A stretch of 64,000 nucleotides of DNA, from the NCBI GenBank assembly GCA_944389505.1, contig CALXMP010000005.1, forward strand, positions 142,647 to 206,646. The letters are read 5' to 3'. This document shows, in pieces, positions 35,934 to 44,954 of the stretch. The position numbers and the translations under genes are program-made. Source of the stretch: an uncultured Spirochaetaceae bacterium. Lineage in GTDB: Bacteria > Spirochaetota > Spirochaetia > Sphaerochaetales > Sphaerochaetaceae. The number at the start of each line of letters is the position of its first letter. Positions within the stretch are counted from its first letter, which is position 1. The notes under the pieces are model-generated. The model searched no databases. It was not told the DNA's origin and was given only the letters and a program-made list of their open reading frames with translations.

Positions 35934-37379
35934 TTGGATATTCTGAAGCAGCTGAAGGAAGTCACTATATCTGTATTGCCGATAGCTGTGTTCGCTTCTG
36001 TCTTGTCGCTGCTGCTTGGAGTGATGGATGGCGGTGAATTCAGGATGTTTATAGTTTCCTGCGTATTTGTGATAGCTGGCCTTACCATCTTCCTCACCGG
36101 CGCTGATGTCGGACTCCTGCCTATGGGAACAAGGATCGGTACGACTCTTACGAAAAGCAGGTCCCTTCCGATTCTGCTTGCTGTCGCGGCAATCCTTGGA
36201 TTCATAATCACAGTCCCTGAGCCGGATGTCCAGGTCCTTGCTTCACAGGTAAACCAGATCAGCAATGATATTCCCATACCGGTCTTCATATGCGCAATCG
36301 CGGTCGGAGTAGGCATTTTCCTGGCGCTTTCGCTCGCGAGGACGATATTGTCACTTCCGCTGAAGGTGATTCTATTCATCGGCTACATAGTCATATTCTC
36401 ATGCGCACTCTTCTGCGATGGCTTCTTCGTTTCGGTTGCATTCGATTCAGGCGGTGCTACGACTGGACCGCTTTCCGTTCCATTCATAATGGCAATCGGA
36501 ATGGGTGTTGCATCGATGAGGAAGCACTCTGAGGAATCTGAGTTCGGATACGTAGCTATGGCATCGATTGGTCCTGTGCTTGCAGTTCTTATACTGGGAA
36601 TCATATACGGGTCGGGCGGCAGCATGCCTGATACGGCGGAGACATCTGCCGATATAAAACTTCTTACGCTGTTTGGAGAGAAGCTTAGCGGTGTCGGGAT
36701 GTCCTTCTTCCCTTTGCTTATCGTATGCATCCTTATGCAGATCTTCTTCATAAAGATGCCGCACACGCAGGCTATCAGGGTATTCGTAGGTATTTTCTAT
36801 TCATTTGTTGGACTTGTCATATTCTTCACAGGTGTTGAATACTCATTCTCCGATGTAGCAAAGGAGCTTGGAGTCGCGCTTGCAGATCATCCAGTCCTCC
36901 TTTATTCATCCGGTTTCATATTCGGTCTCTGTGTTGTGCTTGCTGAGCCAGCGGTAATCGTCCTTACTGGTCAGGTTGAGGAGATAAGCGGGGGGCATAT
37001 CCGCAAGCCGATAATGCTTGCTGCCCTCTGTCTTGGTGTCGGTCTTGCTGTTGTCCTTGCTCTGATCAGGACCGTATATTCCCTCCCGATCCTTCTCTTC
37101 CTTGTCCCAGGATATATCCTGATAATGGTCTCAATGATATGGACGCCTGGGCTCTTTTCTGCAATCGCTTTTGATTCAGGCGGGGTCGCGACAGGCCCGA
37201 TGAGCTCGACATTCCTGCTTCCCCTTGCTATCGGGGCAGCTTCGGGGACGGCTTCTGCCTCCCTTGCATCATCGTTCGGCATGATTGCGATGATTGCGAT
37301 GATGCCGATTCTCCTCATTGAGATTCTCGGTATAGTCTATAAAGCACGGCTCAGGAAGGCCGAAAGGGGTGGAAGATGA
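35934..37379 (+). CDS. DUF1538 family membrane transporter, duplicated domain
   Basis: 481 residues made of two homologous halves, each with about six helices: the first contains LTIFLTGADVGLLPMGTRIG, EPDVQVLASQVNQIS and VAFDSGGATTGPLSVPF; the second repeats these as LVIFFTGVEYSFSDVAKELG, EPAVIVLTGQVEEIS and IAFDSGGVATGPMSSTF. Function of DUF1538 is unknown; the duplicated acidic EP(D/A)V and DSGG(A/V)xTGP motifs look like a transport site. The start is a TTG with CGGAGGA six bases upstream. It overlaps the PII-like gene by four bases, the usual pairing for this family. Confidence 0.9.
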   Translation: MDILKQLKEVTISVLPIAVFASVLSLLLGVMDGGEFRMFIVSCVFVIAGLTIFLTGADVGLLPMGTRIGTTLTKSRSLPILLAVAAILGFIITVPEPDVQVLASQVNQISNDIPIPVFICAIAVGVGIFLALSLARTILSLPLKVILFIGYIVIFSCALFCDGFFVSVAFDSGGATTGPLSVPFIMAIGMGVASMRKHSEESEFGYVAMASIGPVLAVLILGIIYGSGGSMPDTAETSADIKLLTLFGEKLSGVGMSFFPLLIVCILMQIFFIKMPHTQAIRVFVGIFYSFVGLVIFFTGVEYSFSDVAKELGVALADHPVLLYSSGFIFGLCVVLAEPAVIVLTGQVEEISGGHIRKPIMLAALCLGVGLAVVLALIRTVYSLPILLFLVPGYILIMVSMIWTPGLFSAIAFDSGGVATGPMSSTFLLPLAIGAASGTASASLASSFGMIAMIAMMPILLIEILGIVYKARLRKAERGGR

Positions 37380-37975
37380 AGTGGCATACGATGATAGCTA
37401 TTGTCGGCCGCGGCCAGGCTGATAAAGTCATGGCTGCTGCAAGGGAAGCCGGTGCTCCCGGTGGCACCATATGCAATGCACGCGGGACGGCCTCCAGCTC
37501 CATCCTGGCAGCTCTCGGACTGGGGGATACGAGGAAGGAAGTACTTTTCAGCGTAATAAGCAGGGGCAATCCGGATGCTATCCTTTCAGCTGTGCATAAC
37601 GTGAAGGCCAAAGGTGTCGTGATGATGACCGATGCAGTGGTCGATGAGGATTACGAGGAGGGGAAGATGGATTATAAATGGGTGCTTATAGAGGTGATCT
37701 GCGAAGAGGGCTACAGTGAGGATATCATGGTGACAGCCAGGAAGGCAGGCGCTTCCGGCGGTACCGTCATCAATGCCCATGGAACAAGCACAGAAGATGA
37801 TGTGAAGTTCTTCGGAGCCCCTCTGGTTCCTGAGAAGGAAATCCTCATGATCGTGATGGAGAAGGAGAAGGCCGACAGCGTTGTCGAGGCAATCAGTTCC
37901 ATGGAGATCCTGAAGAAGAAGGGAATGGGGATAATATTCAGCATCCCTGTCAGAACATTCTCTAATCTTGGATGA
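37376..37975 (+). CDS. Tandem PII-like regulatory protein linked to DUF1538
   Basis: 199 residues built of two PII-fold domains: the first (1-95) with AAAREAGAPGGTICNARGTAS, the second (102-195) with TARKAGASGGTVINAHGTST. The G-G-T-x2-N-A-(R/H)-G loop occurs in both and occupies the position where PII proteins bind nucleotide, but the T-loop tyrosine of GlnB is absent. By analogy to GlnK-AmtB it probably gates the DUF1538 channel encoded just before it. Overlap ATGA with that gene supports a fixed stoichiometry. Confidence 0.85.
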   Translation: MKWHTMIAIVGRGQADKVMAAAREAGAPGGTICNARGTASSSILAALGLGDTRKEVLFSVISRGNPDAILSAVHNVKAKGVVMMTDAVVDEDYEEGKMDYKWVLIEVICEEGYSEDIMVTARKAGASGGTVINAHGTSTEDDVKFFGAPLVPEKEILMIVMEKEKADSVVEAISSMEILKKKGMGIIFSIPVRTFSNLG

Positions 37976-39052
37976 TCATCCGCTCTGGCGGCTTATCAGC
38001 TCCCATCGGAGCAGTACCGATTCTGCTGCAGTCCCTTCAAGCATCTTCAGAAGAAGCTCTGCCGCAGCGATTCCGCTTCTAGGGGCCTTATGTCCGAGCG
38101 AGGTTATAGGGACGGAACCTATCTGGCTGTAGAAGCTGTTGTCGAAGCTTACAACCGCGATATCATCAGGGATTGTCCTTCCGCGCCTGAGAAGGTGCTG
38201 TATAGCAGAATATGCTATCTCATCGTTGTAGCAGACAAGCGCAGTCGCATCCCCAAGCCGTTCATCGATGAATCTGCTCAGCTTTGTTTCCTCCATCAGG
38301 TCCCCTGACAATATATCCTTCCTGTCCTCCGTATCGTACCAGCAGAATCTGCTGTCATCGATCCGTATCTGGGAATCGGTCATCGCTGAAGTGACGCCGT
38401 AGTATCTTTCAGGCCCCTGTGAATCATCGCTCTTGAATATTCCCGCTATCCGCGTATGGCCTTTTCCGATCAGGTACTTTCCAAGCTGGTAGCCTCCACC
38501 GACGTTGTCATCGAGCACTGAAGGGAATCCTGGGAGATTGCTGTACTTCCCATGTAGGAAGAGTACCGGTATCCCACGCTTCCGGAGGCAGGTGAAGAGC
38601 GATGTGTTAGGGGTAGGGTATGCTGTCCTGGATCCTTCGATGAGTATCGCATCTATCTCCCTGTAAAGGAGCTCTGATAGTATCTCATTCTCCTTGCCGA
38701 CACTGTTCTCCGTTGTGTAGACAAGTGTAGAGTATCCATGGTCGGAAAAGATCCTCTGCGCATCATGGAGTATTGAAGGGAAGATATAGTCATCGATGAA
38801 TGTTGTCACGACAGCGATATGATTCGAGCTATGTACTGGTCTTGCGGGATTGATATACGATCCGCTTCCCTGCCGTCTTTCGATAAGGCCTTCGTCCTCA
38901 AGTTCCTTTAGCGCACTTCTGACGGTCTGCCTGCTTACGCTGTAGGATGCGGCAATCTCCATCTCTGTCGGAAGTCTGCTTCCTCCTTCCTCCTGTATCT
39001 TTCCGGCATCGCGCCTCAGCATGTCAGCAAGCTGCTTGTATTTAGCTGGCAT
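37976..39052 (-). CDS. GntR/LacI hybrid transcriptional regulator (AraR type)
   Basis: 358 residues. The N-terminal 70 residues are a GntR winged helix (KYKQLADMLRRDAG, LPTEMEIAASYSVSRQTVRSALKELEDEGLIERRQGSGSYI); the rest is a LacI/periplasmic-binding-like sensor domain (IAVVTTFIDDYIFPSILHDAQRIF, GGGYQLGKYLIGKGHTRIAGIF, VVSFDNSFYSQIG). This domain order is that of Bacillus AraR. The frame opens 68 codons earlier through the AT-rich operator region; MPAKYKQL is chosen because GGAGGGG precedes it. It is divergent from the sugar ABC operon it presumably controls. Confidence 0.92.
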   Translation of the reverse strand: MPAKYKQLADMLRRDAGKIQEEGGSRLPTEMEIAASYSVSRQTVRSALKELEDEGLIERRQGSGSYINPARPVHSSNHIAVVTTFIDDYIFPSILHDAQRIFSDHGYSTLVYTTENSVGKENEILSELLYREIDAILIEGSRTAYPTPNTSLFTCLRKRGIPVLFLHGKYSNLPGFPSVLDDNVGGGYQLGKYLIGKGHTRIAGIFKSDDSQGPERYYGVTSAMTDSQIRIDDSRFCWYDTEDRKDILSGDLMEETKLSRFIDERLGDATALVCYNDEIAYSAIQHLLRRGRTIPDDIAVVSFDNSFYSQIGSVPITSLGHKAPRSGIAAAELLLKMLEGTAAESVLLRWELISRQSG

Positions 39053-39093
39053 TTCCCCTCCTTTTTTTATTAGGATATCATCAGATTGAAATA

Positions 39094-39223
39094 TTTGTAT
39101 TAATTTTACAAAATTTATGAGAATTTGTATTAAAATCGTAAAGTCGAACAATGTGTTTGATCTGTTCACTTCATTAATCCGTATTATTTGTATTGAAATT
39201 CTCATAATGTATGAATTTGTATT
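39094..39223. promoter_or_regulatory. Operator array: four TTTGTATT direct repeats plus dyads
   Basis: TTTGTATT occurs at 39094, 39124, 39187 and 39216 (spacings 30, 63 and 29 bases, near whole helical turns). The first is half of TTTGTA...TACAAA, like the ATTTGT-ACAAAT operators of AraR. A 12-bp perfect inverted repeat (TTATGAGAATTT at 39115-39126, complement at 39196-39207) and TCGAACA-ATG-TGTTTGA (39144-39160) lie in between. The region holds no gene and separates the regulator from the ABC operon. Confidence 0.65.
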
Positions 39224-39262
39224 CATCCCAGCTCGTTTTTTAGGCAGGAAGAGCAAAATTCA

Positions 39263-39291
39263 TTGACAGATGAAAATTCCCATGCTCCAAT
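39263..39291 (+). promoter_or_regulatory. Candidate promoter of the sugar ABC operon
   Basis: Perfect TTGACA (39263-39268) followed after 17 bases by TCCAAT (39286-39291, four of six consensus bases). It lies just downstream of the operator array and about 50 bases before the binding-protein ATG. Confidence 0.5.
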
Positions 39292-39339
39292 TTTTTTAGA
39301 TATCGGGAATTCCGATAACACAAAAAGAGAGGTTAGAAT

Positions 39340-40314
39340 ATGAAAAAGGTTTTGCTTTCACTCCTTGTACTCATTCTGTCCGTATCCGCAGTATTCGCTC
39401 AGGGCGCTGCTGAGGCATCCGGATCGGATAGTGGTCTCATCAGAGTTGGTATCATCAATAATGACCCGAACGAATCGGGATACCGCACAGCAAATGATGC
39501 AGATCTGAAGAGAGTATTCAATGAGGAGAATGGTTATGACGCATCGTTCTATTACAGCCTCAGGAATGATGAGCAGATCGCAGCTGCACAGCTCTTCATC
39601 CAGGATGGCGTTGATTACCTTCTTCTTTCCGCTGCTGGTACAGCAGGTTGGGATTCCGTTCTCCAGGATGCATATGATGCCGGTATCTATGTAATCCTCT
39701 TTGATCGCACAGTCGATGCAGATCCAAGCTTGTATGTTGCTGAGGTTGTCTCCGATACTAACCTCCAGGGACAGACAGCTGTTGACTGGCTCGTTTCCCA
39801 GAATCTTGATGAATACAACATCATCCATATCCAGGGCGTCATGGGATCATCTGCTCAGATTGGAAGAACAACTGCCCTTGATGAGATGGTTGCAAGCAAT
39901 GACAACTGGAAGCTCGTGACACAGCAGACAGCTGAATGGAATGCAGAGACAGCACAGCAGATCACGCAGGCTGTCATCGATTCCGGCGAGCCGTTCAATG
40001 TCATCTATGCTGAGAATGACGATATGGCAAGAGGCGCAGTAGCTGCTCTCGACAGAGCCAACATCTCCCATGGCGTCGATGGTGATGTCATAATCATGGG
40101 CTTCGACTGCAACAAGTGGGCTCTTGAGGAGCTTCTTGCTGGCAGATGGAACTATGATGGCCAGGCCAATCCGTTCCAGGCAGATACAATCGATGGAATC
40201 ATCAGGAATCTTGAGAATGGCATAGAGCCAGAGAGCAAGACAATCTACCTTGTCGAGCAGGGCTTCGATGCAGCTACAATCACTCAGGAAGACGTTGATA
40301 AGTACGGAATCTGA
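39340..40314 (+). CDS. ytfQ: Sugar ABC transporter substrate-binding protein, YtfQ-like
   Basis: 324 residues. Signal peptide MKKVLLSLLVLILSVSAVFA, then a type-I periplasmic sugar-binding fold. The segments IINNDPNESGYRTANDADLKRVF, QLFIQDGVDYLLLSAAGTAGWDSVLQDAYDAGIYVILFDRTVD and AENDDMARGAVAALDRA closely follow E. coli YtfQ, which binds galactofuranose; arabinose is also possible given the AraR-like regulator. Gene order binding protein, ATPase, permease, permease matches ytfQRT-yjfF. A stem-loop follows the gene, which usually raises binding-protein levels over the downstream subunits. Confidence 0.88.
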   Translation: MKKVLLSLLVLILSVSAVFAQGAAEASGSDSGLIRVGIINNDPNESGYRTANDADLKRVFNEENGYDASFYYSLRNDEQIAAAQLFIQDGVDYLLLSAAGTAGWDSVLQDAYDAGIYVILFDRTVDADPSLYVAEVVSDTNLQGQTAVDWLVSQNLDEYNIIHIQGVMGSSAQIGRTTALDEMVASNDNWKLVTQQTAEWNAETAQQITQAVIDSGEPFNVIYAENDDMARGAVAALDRANISHGVDGDVIIMGFDCNKWALEELLAGRWNYDGQANPFQADTIDGIIRNLENGIEPESKTIYLVEQGFDAATITQEDVDKYGI

Positions 40315-40338
40315 TCATAGATATCAGAGATAGTAGAT

Positions 40339-40381
40339 GCAAGGCACGAAGGAGCATTAGGATGCAGTCCGCGTGCCTTGC
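40339..40381 (+). terminator. Intercistronic stem-loop between ytfQ and ytfR
   Basis: GCAAGGCACG (40339-40348) and CGTGCCTTGC (40372-40381) form a perfect 10-bp stem. The following bases are only moderately T-rich, so it is more likely a partial terminator or mRNA-stabilising hairpin than a full stop. Confidence 0.65.
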
Positions 40382-40411
40382 TGTGTTTCTGGCAAAAGGA
40401 AGGTTATTGGG

Positions 40412-41920
40412 ATGCAGAAGGATTCTGTTCTTGAAATGAGGGGAATCTATAAGACTTTCTATAGCGTAAAGGCTCTGCAGAATGTCGATTTCACGCTCAG
40501 GGAAGGTGAGATACATGCTTTGATGGGTGAGAATGGCGCAGGCAAGTCAACGCTGATAAAAGTTCTTACAGGTGTTTATTCCAAGGATGCAGGACAGGTA
40601 TTCCTCAAAGGACATGAGGGACCGATCAGCATCAGATCCCCGGAAGAGGCCCAGAAGGCAGGTATAAGCACCGTTTATCAGGAAATCACTCTCTGTCCGA
40701 ATCTCACGGTAGCGGAGAATATGTATATTGGGCGCAGCAAGGGTATTCTGACGAACTGGCATAAGATGAATGCCGCTGCGGATAAGATTCTTGAGTCGCT
40801 TGGTATTCCGGCAAAGGCGGAGCAGCAGCTTGGTTCCTGCTCAATAGCTGTGCAGCAGATGGTGGCAATCGCCAGAGCTGTCGATATGGAGTGCAAGGTC
40901 CTCATCCTTGATGAGCCTACATCATCGCTCGATGAGTCCGAGGTTGCAAAGCTTTTCCGTCTCATGCTTGATCTCAAGGCACGCGGGGTTGGAATCATCT
41001 TTGTTACTCACTTCCTAGATCAGGTATATGAGGTCTGCGACAGGATAACGGTTCTCCGCGATGGACAGCTTGTCGGCGAGTATGCAATAGAGAATCTGCC
41101 TCGTGTTGAGCTTGTATCCAAGATGCTTGGCAAGGATCTCGATGATCTTTCGGAGATCAAGAGCGGCGATGAAGAGGCTAATATCGGAAGCGAGATCGTA
41201 TATGAGGCCGATGAGCTTTCAAGTGTCGCAGCGAGATTCCCATTCCATTTCTCAATCCATAAAGGCGAGGTCAATGGCTTTACAGGACTTCTTGGATCGG
41301 GACGCAGCGAATGCGTACGTGCTATATTCGGTGCTGATAAGGTCACCGGCGGCAAGGTCCGGATCGATGGCAAGGATATCCATATAAAGAAGCCCAGAGA
41401 CGCTATGAAGCATGGTATAGGATATCTTCCTGAGGACAGGAAGAGGGATGGTATAGTCGGCGATCTCTCCGTCAGGGACAATATAATCCTTGCGCTTCAG
41501 GTTATGGAGGGATTCTTCGGACCTATATCGAAGGCCAAGGCCGAGAAGTTCGCTGATGAGTATATAAAGCTTCTTGAGATCAAGACAGCATCCACGGATA
41601 CACCGATCAAGTCCCTTTCCGGAGGTAATCAGCAGAAGGTTATACTTGCAAGATGGCTTCTGACGAATCCTCAGTATCTCATCCTCGATGAACCGACGAG
41701 GGGAATAGATATCGGAACAAAGATCGAGATCCAGAAGCTTGTGCTCAAGCTGGCAGGGGAAGGAAAGAGCGTTACCTTCATCTCCTCCGAGATCGATGAG
41801 ATGCTCCGCACCTGCTCGCGTCTTATCGTCATGAGGGATGGAAAGGAAGTGGGAGAGCTTTCCGGAAGCGATCTTACTCAGAGCAAGGTTATGAGCACGA
41901 TTGCAGGAGGTGCGAGATGA
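40412..41920 (+). CDS. ytfR: Sugar ABC transporter ATP-binding protein, YtfR-like
   Basis: 502 residues with two ABC domains, as in RbsA/MglA/YtfR. The first has Walker A GENGAGKSTLIK, Walker B LILDEPTSSLDESE and a less canonical signature (LGSCSIAVQQMVAIARA). The second has GLLGSGRSECVRAIFG in place of a standard P-loop, the signature SLSGGNQQKVILARWL and LILDEPTRGIDIGT. The start MQKDSVLEMRG is preceded by GGAAGG. It overlaps the permease gene by four bases. Confidence 0.93.
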   Translation: MQKDSVLEMRGIYKTFYSVKALQNVDFTLREGEIHALMGENGAGKSTLIKVLTGVYSKDAGQVFLKGHEGPISIRSPEEAQKAGISTVYQEITLCPNLTVAENMYIGRSKGILTNWHKMNAAADKILESLGIPAKAEQQLGSCSIAVQQMVAIARAVDMECKVLILDEPTSSLDESEVAKLFRLMLDLKARGVGIIFVTHFLDQVYEVCDRITVLRDGQLVGEYAIENLPRVELVSKMLGKDLDDLSEIKSGDEEANIGSEIVYEADELSSVAARFPFHFSIHKGEVNGFTGLLGSGRSECVRAIFGADKVTGGKVRIDGKDIHIKKPRDAMKHGIGYLPEDRKRDGIVGDLSVRDNIILALQVMEGFFGPISKAKAEKFADEYIKLLEIKTASTDTPIKSLSGGNQQKVILARWLLTNPQYLILDEPTRGIDIGTKIEIQKLVLKLAGEGKSVTFISSEIDEMLRTCSRLIVMRDGKEVGELSGSDLTQSKVMSTIAGGAR

Positions 41921-43014
41921 CAATAGCTAAGACCGGAGAAGCCGGGCTCCTTAAGTCCGGAAGCATCTTCCGCAGGCAGATATTCATTCCTATCGCAGCC
42001 CTGCTTGCGCTTGTGCTGTTCAATCTGATCACGGATCCATCGTTCTTTGAGATCAATTACTCCCTCAATAGCGCTGGCGATCCTGTTCTTTCGGGATATC
42101 TTATAACGATACTCGACAATGCCTCTGAGCTTGCCATCCTTGCTATCGGAATGACGCTGGTTACAGCTGCATCCGGAGGTCAGGATATAAGCGTCGGAGC
42201 TGCGATTGCCATAAGCGGAAGCGTGGTTCTGCGTGTTCTCTGCGGTGACAACCCGCGCCCAGAGGAGATGCAGGCCTCGATCCTCACAGCATTCCTTGTC
42301 AGCTGTGTTGTCTCGATGCTGTTCGGGGCATTCAATGGAACGCTTGTCGCATATTTCAATATACAGCCGATGATCGCTACGCTGATTCTCTATACGGCAG
42401 GGCGCTCGATTGCAGCATGGATCAACAACAACCGCCTTCCGATCATCAGCGATCCTTCGTTCGGATATTTCGGGTCATTCCTTCCTGGTATACCGATACC
42501 GACCCCGATCTTCATAGCGATTATATGCATGATCATCATTGCGCTTGTGCTTAAGTTCACGACGCTCGGTCTCTATACGCAGGCTGTTGGAATAAACCCC
42601 CATTCTGCTAAGCTGAACGGTATCAATCCGGCATTCATAAAGTTCATCACATATGTGATCATGGGCCTCTGCGTCGCTGTCGCAGGATTCATCAAAGTCA
42701 CCAGGTTCTCTACGATCAACTACTCGGTCGTTGCTCTCGATATAGAGATGGATGCGATTCTTGCGGTCGCACTTGGAGGGAATGCGCTTTCTGGAGGCAA
42801 GTTCAGCATGGCCTCATCGATTCTCGGCGCGTATGTCATACAGTTCCTTACGACAACACTCTTCAAGTTCAATGTCTCATCCAGCGCGCTCCCGGCTTAT
42901 AAGGCGGTGGTAGTTATCATCCTTGTTGTCCTCAGCGCTCCTACTGTCAGGGAGAAGCTTGGCAAGGTCTGGAAGAGCATCCAGCATGCAAGAACCGGAA
43001 AGGAGGCTGCCTGA
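41917..43014 (+). CDS. ytfT: Sugar ABC transporter permease, YtfT-like
   Basis: 365 residues, about eight to ten helices, of the RbsC/YtfT family: LAILAIGMTLVTAASGGQDISVGAAIAISG, a FNGTLVAYFNIQPMIATLILYTAGRSIA segment and the coupling region VGINPHSAKLNGINPAFIKFITYVIMGLCVAVAGF. AILAVALGGNALSGGKFSM near the C-terminus is the family's glycine-rich signature. Start overlaps the ATPase stop (ATGA) and its stop overlaps the next permease start. Confidence 0.93.
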   Translation: MTIAKTGEAGLLKSGSIFRRQIFIPIAALLALVLFNLITDPSFFEINYSLNSAGDPVLSGYLITILDNASELAILAIGMTLVTAASGGQDISVGAAIAISGSVVLRVLCGDNPRPEEMQASILTAFLVSCVVSMLFGAFNGTLVAYFNIQPMIATLILYTAGRSIAAWINNNRLPIISDPSFGYFGSFLPGIPIPTPIFIAIICMIIIALVLKFTTLGLYTQAVGINPHSAKLNGINPAFIKFITYVIMGLCVAVAGFIKVTRFSTINYSVVALDIEMDAILAVALGGNALSGGKFSMASSILGAYVIQFLTTTLFKFNVSSSALPAYKAVVVIILVVLSAPTVREKLGKVWKSIQHARTGKEAA

Positions 43015-44051
43015 TGAAGATCGGAGTTGATAAGAAAACCAGAAGACTTGCACCGATGTCAGACACGAATCTGCTTTTGACGATAACCATTGTCGTATTC
43101 TTCGTGATGTACATAGCTGCCATGCTTTTCATCGGAAGGGGATTCCTTCGTGTCCAGACATTCTTCAATATCCTGAATGAGAATGCTGCCCTCATAATCC
43201 TCTCATGCGGAATGAGCATTGTCATGATTGCCGGCGGTATCGATATATCTGTCGGAAAGCTTACCGCTCTCATATGCATGAGCGCCGCTGTCAATCTTGA
43301 TTACCATGGCGGAAGCGTCATGAGCACTGTGCTCCTTTCGCTTGCAATCGGTCTGGCATTCGGTATTGTGCAGGGAGCACTTGTTGCCTTCCTTGATATA
43401 CAGCCCTTCATCGTGACGCTCGCTGGAATGTTCTTTGCGAAGGGAATGACGACGATAGTCAATTCAACCCAGTTCAACGTCCAGAATGAAGCATTCGTTG
43501 CACTGAAGAATACAAGGATCTATATCCCGTTCCTCGGCTCAGTGAACAGAAGGGGTGTATTCGTTCCTGCCTATGTTGAGATAGGAGTCGTAGTAGCGAT
43601 TGTGACCGTCATCGTACTGTTCTTCATTCTGCGCTGGACGAAGCTTGGAAGGAGCTTTTATGCCGTAGGTGGAAATCCGCAGAGTGCTAACATGCTTGGC
43701 ATCAATGTCAGGAAAACAAGATTCCTTTCGCACCTGCTCTGTGGTCTTCTCGCTGGTATCGGAGGTTTTGTCTACTTCCTCCATGTCGGCTCTGGTGCTC
43801 CTTCGCATGCTACAGGTGCGGAGATGAATGCAATTGCCTCATCGATCATAGGAGGCACGATGCTCACAGGAGGTGTCGGGAATATCATAGGGACATTCTT
43901 TGGTGTACTGTCGCTCAGCACAATCAAGAATATCGTCTCGCTTCTTGGCCTGGATGATGCGTGGTGGACGAACATTACGGTAGCAGCAATGATCTGCATA
44001 TTCCTTGTTGTACAGTCCGTCGTGCTTCTCAGGAAGAACAAGAACAGCTGA
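43014..44051 (+). CDS. yjfF: Sugar ABC transporter permease, YjfF-like
   Basis: 345 residues, second permease of the same transporter. NAALIILSCGMSIVMIAGGIDISVGKLTALI, LVAFLDIQPFIVTLAGMFFAKGMTTIVN, VGGNPQSANMLGINVRKTRFLSHLLCGLLAGIGGFVYFLHVG and IGGTMLTGGVGNIIGT match YjfF/RbsC. The start overlaps the ytfT stop codon by one base. A strong terminator follows, so the operon ends here. Confidence 0.93.
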   Translation: MKIGVDKKTRRLAPMSDTNLLLTITIVVFFVMYIAAMLFIGRGFLRVQTFFNILNENAALIILSCGMSIVMIAGGIDISVGKLTALICMSAAVNLDYHGGSVMSTVLLSLAIGLAFGIVQGALVAFLDIQPFIVTLAGMFFAKGMTTIVNSTQFNVQNEAFVALKNTRIYIPFLGSVNRRGVFVPAYVEIGVVVAIVTVIVLFFILRWTKLGRSFYAVGGNPQSANMLGINVRKTRFLSHLLCGLLAGIGGFVYFLHVGSGAPSHATGAEMNAIASSIIGGTMLTGGVGNIIGTFFGVLSLSTIKNIVSLLGLDDAWWTNITVAAMICIFLVVQSVVLLRKNKNS

Positions 44052-44070
44052 TCAGGAATTCATTCTATTT

Positions 44071-44100
44071 GCCGGAGGTCTGACCCGCCTCCGGCTTTTT
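44071..44100 (+). terminator. Terminator of the ytf operon
   Basis: GCCGGAGG (44071-44078) and CCTCCGGC (44088-44095) form a perfect 8-bp stem followed by five T. It lies 20 bases after the yjfF stop codon. Confidence 0.92.
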
Positions 44101-44126
44101 CCGTATATAATGGCATAGGAGGAAAG

Positions 44127-44954
44127 ATGCTCAGGATAACTGCGCTGATGGAGAATAAGGCATCTGCAAACAGGGCTCTAGTGAATGAGCATGGACTTAG
44201 CCTGCTTCTGGAATCAGATGGAAGGCGAATCCTGTTCGACTGCGGGCAAGGTGCCCATTTCATTGATAATGCCCATAGGCTGGGTATTTCCCTTCATGGC
44301 CTTGATGCTGCGGTCATAAGCCATGGGCACTATGATCATGCCGCTGGCTTCCGGGATTTCCTTGAATCCGGCTATGCTGTCCCATTCCTATCTATCGGTA
44401 AGGGGTTCTTTGATAAAAAATACTCTAGGAAGGGCATACGCTATGCAGATCTCTCCGCGGGCTGGAACGAGGCATTCGCGCTTTCTCATGGTATTGCTGT
44501 GAGGGAAATCGATTCTGATACTGAACTCTTTCCCGGTATGACTATTTTCCATGGATTTCCTCGTATACATGTAGAGGAGATAATCCCCGAGCGCTTCGTC
44601 AGAGAGACAGAGGAGGGTATCATCCACGATGATTTCAGCGATGAGATAGCTATTGGGATCGATACTGATAATGGCCTTGTCCTGATAACAGGATGCTCCC
44701 ATCCTGGTGTGATGAACATCCTGGATGCTGTAATGGAACGCACTGGTAAGGATGTCTATGCTGTAGTAGGAGGCTCCCATCTTTCTGAGGCCGATGATGT
44801 CCGAATTGCGGATACGCTCTCATATCTCAGGGCAGCAGGAGTTGAGATCGCAGCACTCTGCCATTGCTCTGGGGCAAGGGCAGAGGAGCTTGCTGGCGAT
44901 ATATTCGGCGAGAAAGCTGCAGGACTAGCCGTAGGGGAAAGCATTTTCCTCTGA
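44127..44954 (+). CDS. MBL-fold metallo-hydrolase
   Basis: 275 residues. The metallo-beta-lactamase motif ISHGHYDHAAGF (HxHxDH form) is present, with the further metal histidines in TGCSHPGVMNIL and, near the C-terminus, ALCHCSG. The N-terminal MLRITALMENKA...HGLSLLLESDGRRILFDCG is typical of the branch annotated as 7,8-dihydropterin-6-methyl-4-(beta-D-ribofuranosyl)aminobenzene-5'-phosphate synthase-like; the real substrate in bacteria is unknown. Shine-Dalgarno AGGAGG. Convergent with butyrate kinase, stop codons adjacent. Confidence 0.9.
   Translation: MLRITALMENKASANRALVNEHGLSLLLESDGRRILFDCGQGAHFIDNAHRLGISLHGLDAAVISHGHYDHAAGFRDFLESGYAVPFLSIGKGFFDKKYSRKGIRYADLSAGWNEAFALSHGIAVREIDSDTELFPGMTIFHGFPRIHVEEIIPERFVRETEEGIIHDDFSDEIAIGIDTDNGLVLITGCSHPGVMNILDAVMERTGKDVYAVVGGSHLSEADDVRIADTLSYLRAAGVEIAALCHCSGARAEELAGDIFGEKAAGLAVGESIFL

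Noticed and set aside
39053..39256. A 68-residue N-terminal extension of the GntR/LacI regulator
   Set aside because: AT-rich operator DNA; the family begins at the helix starting KYKQLADMLR, and GGAGGGG precedes that start.
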